Positions 37,479 through 46,054 are shown, counted from the first letter of the stretch. The stretch: DNA of 64,000 nt from Salinicoccus halodurans (GCF_900114445.1 NZ_FOTB01000004.1:126094-190093); one strand, 5' to 3'. The notes: generated by a model not told the origin, from the letters alone. Translations and numbers: made by a program.

Positions 37479-38540
37479 ATGAAGAAAATAGTTTGTCTCG
37501 GCGGCGGCTATGGCAACATGCGATTTATCCAGCGCATGCTCCCGAAACTGCCATCCGGTTACAGCATTACACTCGTTGATATGAATCCATATCACGGACT
37601 TAAAACCGAGTACTATGCACTTGCTGCAGGTACTAAAAGTGAAAAGAAAGTACGTGTTGACTTCCCCGATGATGACAATGTGGAAGTGCTGTTTGACACA
37701 ATCACAGAAATCGACATCGAAAACGGGAGGGTCATTCTCGAACACGGTACTTTGGACTATGACAAGCTCATCATCGGACTCGGCTGCGTTGACAAGTACC
37801 ATGATGTGCCAGGTGCATCCGAACATACATTCAGCATCCAGACACTCAGAAAATCACGTGCCACGTACGAACAGATCGGCCAGCTGAAGCCCAATGCGAC
37901 AGTCGGCATCGTCGGTGCCGGACTCAGCGGCATAGAAATTGCAAGTGAACTCCGCGAATCAAGGAATGATCTCGCAATCAAGCTGTTTGACCGCGGCGAA
38001 CGCATATTGCCGATGTATCCAGCGAGACTGAGTGCCTATGTCAAAAGGTGGTTCGATGAAAATGACGTGGAAGTCATCCCGAATTCAAACATCGTCAAAG
38101 TCGAAGCAGACAAAGTCTACAACAACAATGATTCCCACGATGTCGACATGTGCGTCTGGACCGCAGGCGTCCAGCCTGTGGAAGTGGTACGCAACCTTCC
38201 GGTTGAATTCGGTCCCGGCGGACGTGTTGAACTCAATCAGTATCATCAGATTCCGGGCTACCGCAACGTATACGTCGTCGGTGATTGTGCAGCGCTTGAA
38301 CATGCGCCCTCCGCGCAGGTCGCCGAAGGTCAGGCCGAGCAGATAGCAGAAGTGATCGATGATATTCTGCAGGGCAGGGAACTGCCGGGAGAAATGCCTG
38401 AGATTAAAATGCAGGGCATACTCGGATCACTCGGCTCCAAAGAAGGCTTCGCCTACCTGAAAGAACGTACAGTCACAGGCCGCATCGCACGCATGCTGAA
38501 GAGCGGCGTACTCTGGATGTACAAGCTTGGAAATAATTAA
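37479..38540 (+). CDS. NDH-2-like flavoprotein, YutJ type
   Basis: 353 residues. It has an N-terminal FAD motif KKIVCLGGGYGNMRF, an NAD motif VGIVGAGLSGIEIASEL (about 155-171), CVWTAGVQP and VYVVGDCAAL. It is shorter than the ndh product of this window and resembles the YutJ paralogue of Bacilli, whose electron acceptor is uncertain. The start at 37479 has AAGGCGG; 34 upstream in-frame codons overlap the YuzB gene and are rejected. The divergent YuzB gene is its usual neighbour. Confidence 0.85.
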   Translation: MKKIVCLGGGYGNMRFIQRMLPKLPSGYSITLVDMNPYHGLKTEYYALAAGTKSEKKVRVDFPDDDNVEVLFDTITEIDIENGRVILEHGTLDYDKLIIGLGCVDKYHDVPGASEHTFSIQTLRKSRATYEQIGQLKPNATVGIVGAGLSGIEIASELRESRNDLAIKLFDRGERILPMYPARLSAYVKRWFDENDVEVIPNSNIVKVEADKVYNNNDSHDVDMCVWTAGVQPVEVVRNLPVEFGPGGRVELNQYHQIPGYRNVYVVGDCAALEHAPSAQVAEGQAEQIAEVIDDILQGRELPGEMPEIKMQGILGSLGSKEGFAYLKERTVTGRIARMLKSGVLWMYKLGNN

Positions 38541-38559
38541 GATCTTTCATAAAGACAGA

Positions 38560-38596
38560 AAAGAGCCCCTGCAGAAACTGCTGAGGGCTCTTGTTA
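38560..38596. terminator. Bidirectional terminator
   Basis: AAGAGCCC and GGGCTCTT arms with inner CTGCAG/CTGCTG pairing, between two convergent genes (YutJ-like and NifU-like). Confidence 0.82.
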
Positions 38597-38613
38597 TGTC
38601 AAAATAATTTCAC

Positions 38614-38856
38614 TTAGAAAACCTGTTCCACTTCTACGAAGCCTGGAACTTCCTCAAGTAAAGCACGCTCAATGCCTGCTTTAAGTGTGATTGTGGAACT
38701 TGGGCATGTACCGCACGCCCCAAGAAGGCGGAGCTTCACGATGCCGTCTTCCACATCCACGAGTTCACAGTCTCCTCCGTCCCTAAGCAGAAACGGGCGC
38801 AATTTATCTAAAACTTCATCAACCTGTTCAAACATTGTATCTTGTCCAATTGTCAT
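38614..38856 (-). CDS. NifU C-terminal domain protein (YutI/Nfu type)
   Basis: 80 residues, the Nfu domain alone. [17 protein letters not shown] and [18 protein letters not shown] carry the CxxC pair that binds a 4Fe-4S cluster at the dimer interface. It acts in late Fe-S delivery. Located divergently from the YuzD-like gene. In S. aureus the dlt operon lies nearby; it is not present here. Confidence 0.92.
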   Translation of the reverse strand: MTIGQDTMFEQVDEVLDKLRPFLLRDGGDCELVDVEDGIVKLRLLGACGTCPSSTITLKAGIERALLEEVPGFVEVEQVF

Positions 38857-38953
38857 TCCAGTTCACTCCCTATCAATTCATACGCAAATTCTTGTATCTA
38901 TATTATAATGGATACAGCAGAAAAAATCCATCATCTGAAAGGAGTAGTTTAAA

Positions 38954-39265
38954 ATGAAATATGTTGTGAATGTTTACGGGCGTGATGTCGTGTGTGCAAG
39001 CTGCGTCAATGCTCCAGGCTCAAAAGATACGTATGACTGGCTGCAGGCGGTATTGGGCAGAAAATATCCCGACCATGATCTGTACTTCAATTATATCGAT
39101 ATGGACCGTGATGAAAATCTTTCGGACTATGATCAGAGCATCATCGAACGCATAAATGAGGACGAGCTTTTCTACCCGCTCGTTGCAATCAACGATGAAA
39201 TTGTCCAGGACGGCTATGTCCAGCTGAAACCGATCCAGAGATGGATGGACGCGAAAACAGCATAA
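38954..39265 (+). CDS. YuzD/DUF1462 thioredoxin-like protein
   Basis: 103 residues. VNVYGRDVVCASCVNAPGS holds a CxxC motif, followed by DTYDWLQAVLGRKYP; this is the YuzD family, a thioredoxin-like fold of unknown function. It stands between Nfu and bioY on its own, with GAAAGGAG before the ATG. Possible role in Fe-S or thiol handling is inferred only from neighbours. Confidence 0.82.
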   Translation: MKYVVNVYGRDVVCASCVNAPGSKDTYDWLQAVLGRKYPDHDLYFNYIDMDRDENLSDYDQSIIERINEDELFYPLVAINDEIVQDGYVQLKPIQRWMDAKTA

Positions 39266-39297
39266 AAACTCCCCCGTGCAGAAGCCAGGGGAGTTTC
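39264..39297. terminator. Bidirectional terminator between YuzD-like gene and bioY
   Basis: AAACTCCCC/GGGGAGTTT stem with a 12-14 nt loop between convergent genes. Confidence 0.75.
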
Positions 39298-39298
39298 A

Positions 39299-39838
39299 TT
39301 ATACGGCCGGTCTCAGACCCCTGGCATAGAGTGTTCTTGCGAACATTGCCGTCAGCACTGTAATGATCGTATCCTTGATGGCGAACGGCACCACTGTGAC
39401 CATGAGTGCTTCGATCAGACTGACCGGTGTGCCGATGACCTGGTTCATGATGAATACGAAATACAGGAAACCGAATATATAGATGACGGCAAGTGCAAGC
39501 ATGCCGAAACCTGATGCTTTGAGCAGACTTTTATTGTTACCCGATCCAAACCCGGCGATGAATGCCGCTGGAATATATCCGATGATGAAACCGAATGACG
39601 GTGAAACCAGTGAACCGATGCCGCCGCTTCCTGCAAATACCGGAACGCCGGCGAGGCCGACAAGCATATATACAAGTGTACTCAATGCACCGAGCTTCGG
39701 CCCGAGCAGGAATCCGGCCAACAGTACCATCGGAACCTGGAATGTGACCGGCACCGGTCCAATCGGTATCCTGATCTGTGCGCCAACTGCAATGACCGCT
39801 GCGAACAATGCGGCATAGATAATATGTTTTGTCTTCAT
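39299..39838 (-). CDS. bioY: BioY biotin transporter substrate-binding subunit
   Basis: 179 residues with six membrane helices. IPIGPVPVTFQVPMVLLAG and SPSFGFIIGYIPAAFIAGF are BioY hallmarks; LGALSTLVYMLVGLAGVPVFAG is the central conserved stretch (given by its ends LGALSTL and GVPVFAG). It is the S-component that imports biotin, using shared ECF energising proteins not in this window. A BirA-type operator overlaps its promoter, so it should be repressed when biotin is plentiful. Confidence 0.93.
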   Translation of the reverse strand: MKTKHIIYAALFAAVIAVGAQIRIPIGPVPVTFQVPMVLLAGFLLGPKLGALSTLVYMLVGLAGVPVFAGSGGIGSLVSPSFGFIIGYIPAAFIAGFGSGNNKSLLKASGFGMLALAVIYIFGFLYFVFIMNQVIGTPVSLIEALMVTVVPFAIKDTIITVLTAMFARTLYARGLRPAV

Positions 39839-39869
39839 GTGATGTCCCCTTTTTATGTATTATAGGGAT

Positions 39870-39898
39870 ATCATATCACTATACACCCATATTGTTAA
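39870..39898 (-). promoter_or_regulatory. Candidate bioY promoter
   Basis: Minus strand TTAACA (39893-39898), 17-bp spacer, TATGAT (39870-39875), about 32 bp upstream of the start codon. The -35 lies within the BirA operator half-site. Confidence 0.55.
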
Positions 39899-39922
39899 CC
39901 ATTAAATTAAATGAGTTTACAA
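39892..39922. promoter_or_regulatory. BirA (biotin repressor) operator
   Basis: Inverted half-sites TTGTTAAC (39892-39899) and GTTTACAA (39915-39922), separated by 15 bp, match the Firmicute BirA consensus TTGTTAAC-N14-16-GTTAACAA with one mismatch. Confidence 0.8.
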
Positions 39923-39935
39923 TAAACCCATAATA

Positions 39936-39960
39936 AAAGTCCCCTTCCGAAGGGGACTTT
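39936..39960 (-). terminator. Terminator of the 2-hydroxyacid dehydrogenase gene
   Basis: AAAGTCCCC/GGGGACTTT stem with a short TTCGGA-type loop, then T residues on the minus strand. Confidence 0.87.
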
Positions 39961-39965
39961 CTCAC

Positions 39966-40922
39966 TTATTTGACAGGTGTAATCGGCGTGCCGCCGTTCA
40001 GCACTTCCATAATATTATTTACACACAGATTCATCATATTGTTGCGTGTTGCAACCGAGGCGCTGCCGATATGCGGCAGCAGCGTCATGTTGTCAAGGCC
40101 TATGAAAGGGTGGTCTGCACCGATCGGTTCATTCTCGAATACATCAAGTGCAGCTCCGGCAATTTTCCCGGATTTGATTGCTTCGGCGAGATCATCCTCC
40201 ACAACGTGGGCACCGCGTCCGATATTGATGAAATGCGCGGATTCCTTCATCTGTTCAAATGCTTCTCTGTCGAATTTGTGCTTCGTCTCTTCCGTAAGCG
40301 GTGCTGCACACAATACAAAATCAGACTCGCGCAAAAGTTCTTCAAAGCTGACCAGTTTTGCTCCGAGCGCGTTTGCCGCTTCGGACTCTGATCTGTTGTG
40401 GTACAGTATATTCGATTTGAATCCGGAAAGACGTCTGGCGAAAGCCGCACCGATGGAGCCCATCCCGAAGATACCGACTGTTTTGCCGAATACATCCGTA
40501 CCAGCCATGTGATACGGGCTCCAGCCGGACCATTCCCCGGCCATGAGCTCTTTATTCGCCTCAAGCACTTTGCGCGCTGAAACGAGCATCATCGTAAATG
40601 CAAGTTCGGCAGTCGTTTCAGTCAGCACGTCAGGTGTATTTGTAATCACCACTTCATGCCGGTGTGCCGCTTCCAGGTCGATGTTGTCAAAACCGACCGC
40701 AAGATTGGCGACGATTTTAAGGTCAGGTGCATTCGCCAGGAACTCTTCATCTATTTTATCGCTCAGCATCGTGAGCACTGCGTGTGCATCTTTTGTCTCT
40801 TCGAGGAATTTCCCGCGTGGCATGGGTTTCTGATCTTCTTCCCATACAGCCACTTCAAAATCTTTTCTCAGCTTCGCAATAATATCCGGATTGATGTTTC
40901 TCGTAATAACTATTTTTTTCAA
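39966..40922 (-). CDS. D-isomer-specific 2-hydroxyacid dehydrogenase
   Basis: 318 residues. The NAD-binding FGKTVGIFGMGSIGAAFARR, the substrate-binding NLAVGFDNIDLEAA, FINIGRGAHVVEDDL, and the catalytic Arg/Glu/His triad (last in LPHIGSAS) are intact. It most resembles the glyoxylate/hydroxypyruvate reductase branch rather than SerA. It abuts the NagD-like gene upstream on the same strand, which suggests one transcript. In S. aureus the equivalent gene precedes the dlt operon. Confidence 0.88.
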   Translation of the reverse strand: MKKIVITRNINPDIIAKLRKDFEVAVWEEDQKPMPRGKFLEETKDAHAVLTMLSDKIDEEFLANAPDLKIVANLAVGFDNIDLEAAHRHEVVITNTPDVLTETTAELAFTMMLVSARKVLEANKELMAGEWSGWSPYHMAGTDVFGKTVGIFGMGSIGAAFARRLSGFKSNILYHNRSESEAANALGAKLVSFEELLRESDFVLCAAPLTEETKHKFDREAFEQMKESAHFINIGRGAHVVEDDLAEAIKSGKIAGAALDVFENEPIGADHPFIGLDNMTLLPHIGSASVATRNNMMNLCVNNIMEVLNGGTPITPVK

Positions 40923-41684
40923 CTACCTGACACTCCATTCCTTTAAGTTATCAATCATATATGTCGGGCGGTGCGTCTTCCCTTCCACTTCTTCTCTGGA
41001 TGTTACACCAGTGTTGACATGGAGGGTATCCACTCCGCCGTTGATGCCTGTCAAAATATCCGTATCATAGTTATCGCCGACCATGAGGACCTCATCTTTC
41101 GGAAGGTCCAGTGCGGCGACCGCGGCCTCCAGGATGATGCCTTCGGGTTTGCCGATGATGACCGGTTCTACATCTGTAGCAGAGACGAGTACTGAAACGA
41201 GAGAGCCGTTACCCGGCACAAACCCTTTTTCAGTCGGGAATTTCCTGTCCGGATTCGTGGCGATGAACGTGGAGCCGCTGTTGATCATGAGTGCCGCTTT
41301 GGACAGCTTTCCGTAGTTGATGTCAGGGTCCAGACCCATCACGACATAATCTGCATCGTCTTCCGTGATTGTGAGGCCCGACGCTTCAAGCGTCTCCTTC
41401 AGACTGTCCGAGCCGATGACATAAATACTCGCTCCAGGAGCTGTCTCACTCAGATAGGCAGCCGTCGCCATCGCTGATGTATAAAGAGTTTCAGGATGGA
41501 TATTAAAACCCATGTCCAGCAGTTTCTGCGCCGCTTCCACCTGCGTTTTCGTCGCATTATTCGTCAGGAAGACGTAGGGGATGCTTTCTTTATTCAGCCG
41601 GTCGATAAAATCGACTGCTCCGTCGATGACGGCCGTTCCGTTGTACATCGTCCCGTCAAGATCGATGAGATATCCTTTATACAT
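40923..41684 (-). CDS. NagD-type HAD phosphatase (YutF/TIGR01457)
   Basis: 253 residues. Motif I DLDGTMYNG, motif II VFLTNNAT, and motif III-IV region EVLMVGDNYDTDILTGINGG define HAD subclass IIA. Proteins of this group dephosphorylate nucleotides and sugar phosphates. The start at MYKGYL has AGGGGATCAGCAGG upstream; a further 36 in-frame codons belong to the preceding gene's region. Its start overlaps the YutE-like gene by 8 bp. Confidence 0.87.
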   Translation of the reverse strand: MYKGYLIDLDGTMYNGTAVIDGAVDFIDRLNKESIPYVFLTNNATKTQVEAAQKLLDMGFNIHPETLYTSAMATAAYLSETAPGASIYVIGSDSLKETLEASGLTITEDDADYVVMGLDPDINYGKLSKAALMINSGSTFIATNPDRKFPTEKGFVPGNGSLVSVLVSATDVEPVIIGKPEGIILEAAVAALDLPKDEVLMVGDNYDTDILTGINGGVDTLHVNTGVTSREEVEGKTHRPTYMIDNLKEWSVR

Positions 41685-42108
41685 CCTGCTGATCCCCTTT
41701 GAAGGCAGTGATTGCCTGACCTTCATTTTCGAAAAATGCATATACATTTTTTCTGAAATCCCGATAGGCGGAGAGGTTCTCCTCGAAGTCACCCTTCATC
41801 TGTCCATGATCGAGTCTTGTATAGTTTCGCGTCAATTCTACACGCCATTTGAAAGTCTCTTTGAACTTCATATTGTCAGCGGCAGGAATCACCCCTTCGG
41901 TTTCCATGATGTCCATCACATCCTGGTAGCTTCCCGGATCACGCAGGATGAACCCGTCAATGATCATATTGCCCACATCGACCACCGCTTCAATCAGCAT
42001 CTGGGAAGAACGTTCCAATGCAAGACCTTCCATCCCTTCATACCCTGCAGTGAGCTGATCGATATATTCAAGGCGTTCCAAAAGCACTTCCTTATCTACG
42101 AAATACAT
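41677..42108 (-). CDS. YutE-type DUF86/HepT-like protein
   Basis: 143 residues, all helical. The HepT-like core LERSSQMLIEAVVDVGNMII and RNYTRLDHGQM fits the DUF86 family of Bacillus YutE. HepT toxins carry RX4-6HxY; here the tyrosine position after His is occupied differently (DHGQM), and no MNT antitoxin partner is adjacent. So a stand-alone conserved protein is more likely than a toxin. GGAG lies seven or eight bases before the ATG. First gene of the YutE-YutF-dehydrogenase run. Confidence 0.78.
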   Translation of the reverse strand: MYFVDKEVLLERLEYIDQLTAGYEGMEGLALERSSQMLIEAVVDVGNMIIDGFILRDPGSYQDVMDIMETEGVIPAADNMKFKETFKWRVELTRNYTRLDHGQMKGDFEENLSAYRDFRKNVYAFFENEGQAITAFKGDQQDV

Positions 42109-42195
42109 TGCTGCCACTCCTATTCCAGTGTTCTTTTGTATAGTATAATTATATGATAGCATAATTTAAACACACTTGAACTGGAGGAGATCCCT

Positions 42196-42462
42196 TTGAT
42201 CGACTTTTATCTATACGATGATACAGAAGACACACAGACACGGTTCGTAAGCTTCGTCGGCGATCACGGCCGCTACGATCTTGCAATCATAAAGTCAGAC
42301 CGGTATTTCGGCAAGAGCCTGGTACTCAACACACAGGGGAATAAATTCGGCATCATCGGACCCGATGACCTGGACGAAGAAGGCTACATCGCCCACATTC
42401 TCGGACTCGATGATGAAGAGGCAGAGGAAGTCGAAGGATTCCTGAATCAGATTATCGTTTAG
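42196..42462 (+). CDS. DUF3055 family protein
   Basis: 88 residues, acidic. FYLYDDTEDTQTRFVSF, DLAIIKSDRYFGKSLV and GYIAHILGLDDEEAEEV fit the DUF3055 family of Bacilli, of unknown function. Translation starts at TTG 42196, six bases after a strong GGAGGAG; no ATG fits. It is transcribed divergently from the YutE-like gene and faces YutD across repeat locus C. Confidence 0.8.
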   Translation: MIDFYLYDDTEDTQTRFVSFVGDHGRYDLAIIKSDRYFGKSLVLNTQGNKFGIIGPDDLDEEGYIAHILGLDDEEAEEVEGFLNQIIV

Positions 42463-42483
42463 CGTATATTTTTGAATGCCGGC

Positions 42484-42548
42484 GGCCGATAACTGGGTTT
42501 GTCGGCCGGCGTTTTCGCCGCGGAGGCCGATATCCGCTTTTGTCGGCC
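42484..42548. repeat. Dispersed 41-bp repeat, locus C
   Basis: Two 24-nt units at 42484-42507 (GGCCGATAA/TTTGTCGGCC arms) and 42525-42548 (GGCCGATAT/TTTGTCGGCC arms), exactly 41 bp apart with a 17-nt GC-rich spacer ending GCGGA. It is inverted relative to loci A and B and lies between two convergent genes. Confidence 0.75.
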
Positions 42549-42627
42549 GCCGTTCTCATTTGAGCACTCACCACATATCAAAAAGGAGCGGCATCCGTAA
42601 AAATAAGACGATGCCGCTCCTTCTTCT

Positions 42628-43296
42628 TTATGATTTTTTCAATGATTGATGCGCAGCGAGTGTTTTGCCGGAAGTTTTGCCGTTACCTTCCTGTCTTTGT
42701 TTCTGCTGGTTCGGTTTCTTCCTGTTGCGGGATTGGTTTCTGCGCTTGTGCTGCGGCTGTTTCTGAGTCTGCTTCTGCTCTGTGGGTTCCGGCTTATGCA
42801 CGGGAGAAGATTCATCCGGCCGGCCGGGTTCCACAGATGTGGATTCTGATTCAGAGGATTCTACCCCAGTTCCCGATATCGCTTCACTGCCTGACCCGCC
42901 TGCTGTTTCATCAGGTTCACCTTCACCAGAGACGGTTTCGTCAGGATTTGGCTTGGATGGTTCTGCCGTTTCATCTGACTGTTCTTTCAGCTCACCATTC
43001 TCAATCATTTCCCTGATCTCCGACTTCGGCACTTTTCTCAAAATGAAATAAGCGCATCCGAAATTGCAGTACTCATACAGGTAATCCTGTACTGCACTGA
43101 ACTTCTTATCCCGGTCGGCTTTCGCTTTATTATCTCTGAAGAAGCCGGCCAACCTCAGCTTTTCATAGCCGATATCTCCAACGATATAATCATATTTATT
43201 AAGAACCTCACTGTATTTTTCCTGAAACTGCTCCTCATCGAAAGCATCCCTGTAGTTCTCAATAATTTCAAAATGCATATGATCAATCGTAATCAT
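42628..43296 (-). CDS. YutD/DUF1027 protein with a long low-complexity tail
   Basis: About 222 residues. The N-terminal 105 are the YutD domain (FEIIENYRDAFDEEQFQEKY, YDYIVGDIGYEKLRLAGF, YEYCNFGCAYFILRK). The rest is compositionally extreme: first a Ser/Glu/Pro-rich acidic stretch, then a Gln/Lys/Arg/Asn-rich basic stretch (KQTQKQPQHKRRNQSRNRKK). Bacillus YutD is only about 100 residues as I recall, so the tail is a lineage addition. Function unknown. ATG at 43296 follows AAGGGTGAG; a GTG four codons earlier overlaps the lipA stop. Confidence 0.82.
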   Translation of the reverse strand: MITIDHMHFEIIENYRDAFDEEQFQEKYSEVLNKYDYIVGDIGYEKLRLAGFFRDNKAKADRDKKFSAVQDYLYEYCNFGCAYFILRKVPKSEIREMIENGELKEQSDETAEPSKPNPDETVSGEGEPDETAGGSGSEAISGTGVESSESESTSVEPGRPDESSPVHKPEPTEQKQTQKQPQHKRRNQSRNRKKPNQQKQRQEGNGKTSGKTLAAHQSLKKS

Positions 43297-43300
43297 AGAT

Positions 43301-44221
43301 TTACTCACCCTTCAATAATTCATCGCCCATCGCCTGTTTGGCTTTCGCTGCTGCATTGACCTGTTCGTCAGCATGATAGCTTGAACGGACCATCGGACCT
43401 GCTTCACAATGTTTGAAGCCTTTTTCCATAGCCACTTTCCTCAATTTGCCAAACTCAAGCGGTGTATAGTACTTTTGTACATTCAAATGTTTTCTGGACG
43501 GCTGCAGATACTGGCCGATTGTCAGAATATCCACGTCATGTGCGCGCAGGTCATCCATCGTCTGATGGAGTTCCTCCACTGTTTCACCCAGTCCGACCAT
43601 GATGCTTGATTTCGTAGGGATTTCCGGATTGATTTCTTTTGCACGTTTGAGGAATTCCATCGTTCTCCAGTACTTTGCCTTTGCCCTGACTCTCGGCGTC
43701 AGGCGTTCAACCGTTTCAATGTTATGGTTCATGATATCCGGCTTTGCATCCATCAGTGTCTTGAGGTTTTCGAATTCGCCGCCCATATCCGACGGCAGGA
43801 CTTCAATTGTAGTATAAGGATTCTCTTCCCTTACTTTTTTCACTGTTTCTGCGTAGACATTTGAACCGGCATCTTTCAGATCGTCCCTCGCAACTGCGGT
43901 AATCACGACATGTTTCAGATTCATGAGTTTAACGGATTCCGCCACGCGGTTCGGTTCGTCGCGGTCCAATTCGTTCGGCAACCCTGTCTTGACCGCACAG
44001 AATCTGCATGCACGCGTACACACTGCACCCAGGATCATGAATGTCGCCGTGCGCCTTTCCGCCCAGCATTCATGGATGTTCGGACATTTCGCTTCCTCAC
44101 ATACCGTATGTAAATTCTTTTCACGCATCATCTTCTTGAGCCCGGTATAGTTCTTATTCGTGTTCAATCTTATCTTAAGCCAATCCGGCTTTCTTAAGAT
44201 TTCTTCATTTTTAGTTGCCAT
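43301..44221 (-). CDS. lipA: Lipoyl synthase
   Basis: 306 residues, a radical SAM enzyme. The auxiliary cluster cysteines are in [14 protein letters not shown] and the SAM cluster in [23 protein letters not shown] near the C-terminus supplies the serine ligand. It inserts two sulfurs into octanoyl groups on lipoyl domains. The downstream neighbour is YutD, as in other Bacilli. Confidence 0.96.
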   Translation of the reverse strand: MATKNEEILRKPDWLKIRLNTNKNYTGLKKMMREKNLHTVCEEAKCPNIHECWAERRTATFMILGAVCTRACRFCAVKTGLPNELDRDEPNRVAESVKLMNLKHVVITAVARDDLKDAGSNVYAETVKKVREENPYTTIEVLPSDMGGEFENLKTLMDAKPDIMNHNIETVERLTPRVRAKAKYWRTMEFLKRAKEINPEIPTKSSIMVGLGETVEELHQTMDDLRAHDVDILTIGQYLQPSRKHLNVQKYYTPLEFGKLRKVAMEKGFKHCEAGPMVRSSYHADEQVNAAAKAKQAMGDELLKGE

Positions 44222-44332
44222 GCAATTAAGACCCCCATAAGAAAAGTTACCACTATATTAGCATACTTGGCGCTTTCATGAGACAAAGAAGTTTGATATT
44301 TAACTTTATTCCTTATTTTCAAAACGGAATTT

Positions 44333-44368
44333 AATTTTAAACCCCGCACAGCAGCTGCCATGCGGGGA
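44333..44368 (-). terminator. Terminator of the NhaC-family gene
   Basis: Minus-strand CCCCGCA/TGCGGGG stem with inner AGCAGCTGC pairing, followed by TTTAAAATT. Confidence 0.75.
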
Positions 44369-44380
44369 ATCATAAAATTA

Positions 44381-45964
44381 TTAAACTTTTTTGACAATCG
44401 GTGAATAGACGAATTTTGAAATGAACGTCACGACCGCGAGCAGTACGATAATCGTTCCAAGCGCAAGCCATACGCTTGTTGTGAGTCCCAGTACGATATA
44501 TCCCGCAAGTGCAATCAGAGCGGACAGGATTGCATAGGGCAGCTGGGTCATGACGTGGACGATATGGTTACATCCCGCTCCGGTGGATGACAGTATCGTC
44601 GAATCGGAAATCGGTGAACAGTGGTCTCCGAATACCGAACCTGCAAGGACTGCTGCGATCGCCGGTAATAAAAGTTCGGTCTCACCAAGTGAAATCATGA
44701 TTTCACCCGTAATCGGAATCAGGATGCCGAATGAGCCCCAGCTCGTACCTGTGGCAACGGCCATCAGACATGCCACTGCGAATACTACTGCAAGCAGCAT
44801 GCTCACAGGCAGATTGGACTGCTCGACCATGGCGCCGAGCAGTTCACCCGTGCCGATTGCCGAGATCAATTCACCGATCATCCAGGCAAGCGTGAGCACA
44901 AGCATCGCAGGGAACATTGCCAGGAAACCGGTTTTTATTCCCAGCCAGATTTCCGATTTGCCGAAATCATTGTTTCTGCGCGTATATCTGAAGAAATAGA
45001 ACAGGCTGAGCACAAGGCCGACAACCCCGCCGATCAGGAGTGAGTGGGTCACAAGTGTGTTCTCGAACATGCTGAGCAGTGTCCATTCCCCGCCCTCGAG
45101 TCCGCCGGTGATCAGCATTGAAATGATGACTGTGACGGCAAGGCCCAGAATCGGGATGATCAGCGCTTTCGCAGAACCCTGTTCATGGACCGGAAGTTCT
45201 TTATCCGTCTCTCCCGGTGCCTCCATTGCGTTCTCAACGAGGATGCCCTCTTCGATTGCACGCCTTTCCTGTTTACGCATCGGTCCGATATCGAATCTCG
45301 TCGTGATGACGATGAACATCATCGCCAGTGCCGTAAGGACATACAGGTTCATCGGAATCATGTAGATGAATGCCTGGAACGGCGTCACTGCGACCATGCC
45401 GGCTGCAGCAAGAAGCGGTGCAACCAGTCCCATGATGCCTGCTCCCCAGCTGGATATCGGGGCGATCACTGATACAGGGGAAGCGGTCGTATCGATGAAG
45501 TAGGCAAGCTTCGCCCTTGAAACATCATATTTGTCAGTGAGCGGCTTTGCCACCTGGCCAACAATGAGTGCACTGAAGTAGTCATCGATGAATACGATGA
45601 TTCCGAGCAATGCAGTGGCAAAGTTAGCTTGTCTTCTGGACTTCACTTTAGTGAGTGCCCAGACTGTAAATGCCTTTGCCCCGCCGGACATATTGATGAA
45701 TGCCGTCATGATTCCGAGGAATGTCAGAAAGATGAGGATGAATGCATTCCATGTGTTGATTGCACCGTCCACGACGAAAATCATGGCAAATGAATCCCAG
45801 ATCGTTTTAAGCGTCCCTCCGATGCCGCCTTCTGCGACAAGGAGCGCTGAAGTGATGATTCCGACGCCAAGGCTGAGGCCGACTTTTCGTGTCGCCACAA
45901 CAAGCAGCAGCGTCAGAAGCGGCGGAACAAGCGATATGTACTCCCAATTTAAAATACTTTCCAT
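44381..45964 (-). CDS. NhaC-family transporter, probable lysine carrier (LysW-like)
   Basis: 527 residues with about 12 membrane helices. FIDDYFSALIVGQVAKPL, TASPVSVIAPISSWGAGIMG and ATGTSWGSFGILIPITG (conserved NhaC/antiporter residues), then VFGDHCSPISDSTILSSTGAGC (cited by parts), define the family. NhaC homologues are usually annotated Na+/H+ antiporters. A lysine riboswitch with a terminator precedes this gene, which argues that lysine is the substrate, as proposed for LysW-type members. GGAGG lies upstream of the ATG. Monocistronic, with its own terminator. Confidence 0.85.
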   Translation of the reverse strand: MESILNWEYISLVPPLLTLLLVVATRKVGLSLGVGIITSALLVAEGGIGGTLKTIWDSFAMIFVVDGAINTWNAFILIFLTFLGIMTAFINMSGGAKAFTVWALTKVKSRRQANFATALLGIIVFIDDYFSALIVGQVAKPLTDKYDVSRAKLAYFIDTTASPVSVIAPISSWGAGIMGLVAPLLAAAGMVAVTPFQAFIYMIPMNLYVLTALAMMFIVITTRFDIGPMRKQERRAIEEGILVENAMEAPGETDKELPVHEQGSAKALIIPILGLAVTVIISMLITGGLEGGEWTLLSMFENTLVTHSLLIGGVVGLVLSLFYFFRYTRRNNDFGKSEIWLGIKTGFLAMFPAMLVLTLAWMIGELISAIGTGELLGAMVEQSNLPVSMLLAVVFAVACLMAVATGTSWGSFGILIPITGEIMISLGETELLLPAIAAVLAGSVFGDHCSPISDSTILSSTGAGCNHIVHVMTQLPYAILSALIALAGYIVLGLTTSVWLALGTIIVLLAVVTFISKFVYSPIVKKV

Positions 45965-45990
45965 CTATGTTACCTCCGTTAAAAATTTCA

Positions 45991-46039
45991 ATAATAAAAG
46001 ACGTCACAGCAGCATTACAGAATCAGCCACTGTGACGTC
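45991..46039 (-). terminator. Lysine-riboswitch expression-platform terminator
   Basis: A perfect 10-bp stem GACGTCACAG/CTGTGACGTC with a 20-nt loop, followed by TTTTATTATT on the minus strand. It lies between the aptamer and the NhaC-family start codon, so lysine binding should favour termination. Confidence 0.87.
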
Positions 46040-46054
46040 CCAGATCACATTATT

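Noticed and set aside
41677-42108. YutE-like gene considered as a HepT toxin of a HepT-MNT pair
   Set aside because: No nucleotidyltransferase partner is adjacent and the RX4-6HxY motif is not intact.
44194-44397. A 67-codon minus-strand frame between the NhaC-family gene and lipA
   Set aside because: It covers a terminator hairpin and the lipA ribosome-binding region; no start signal.
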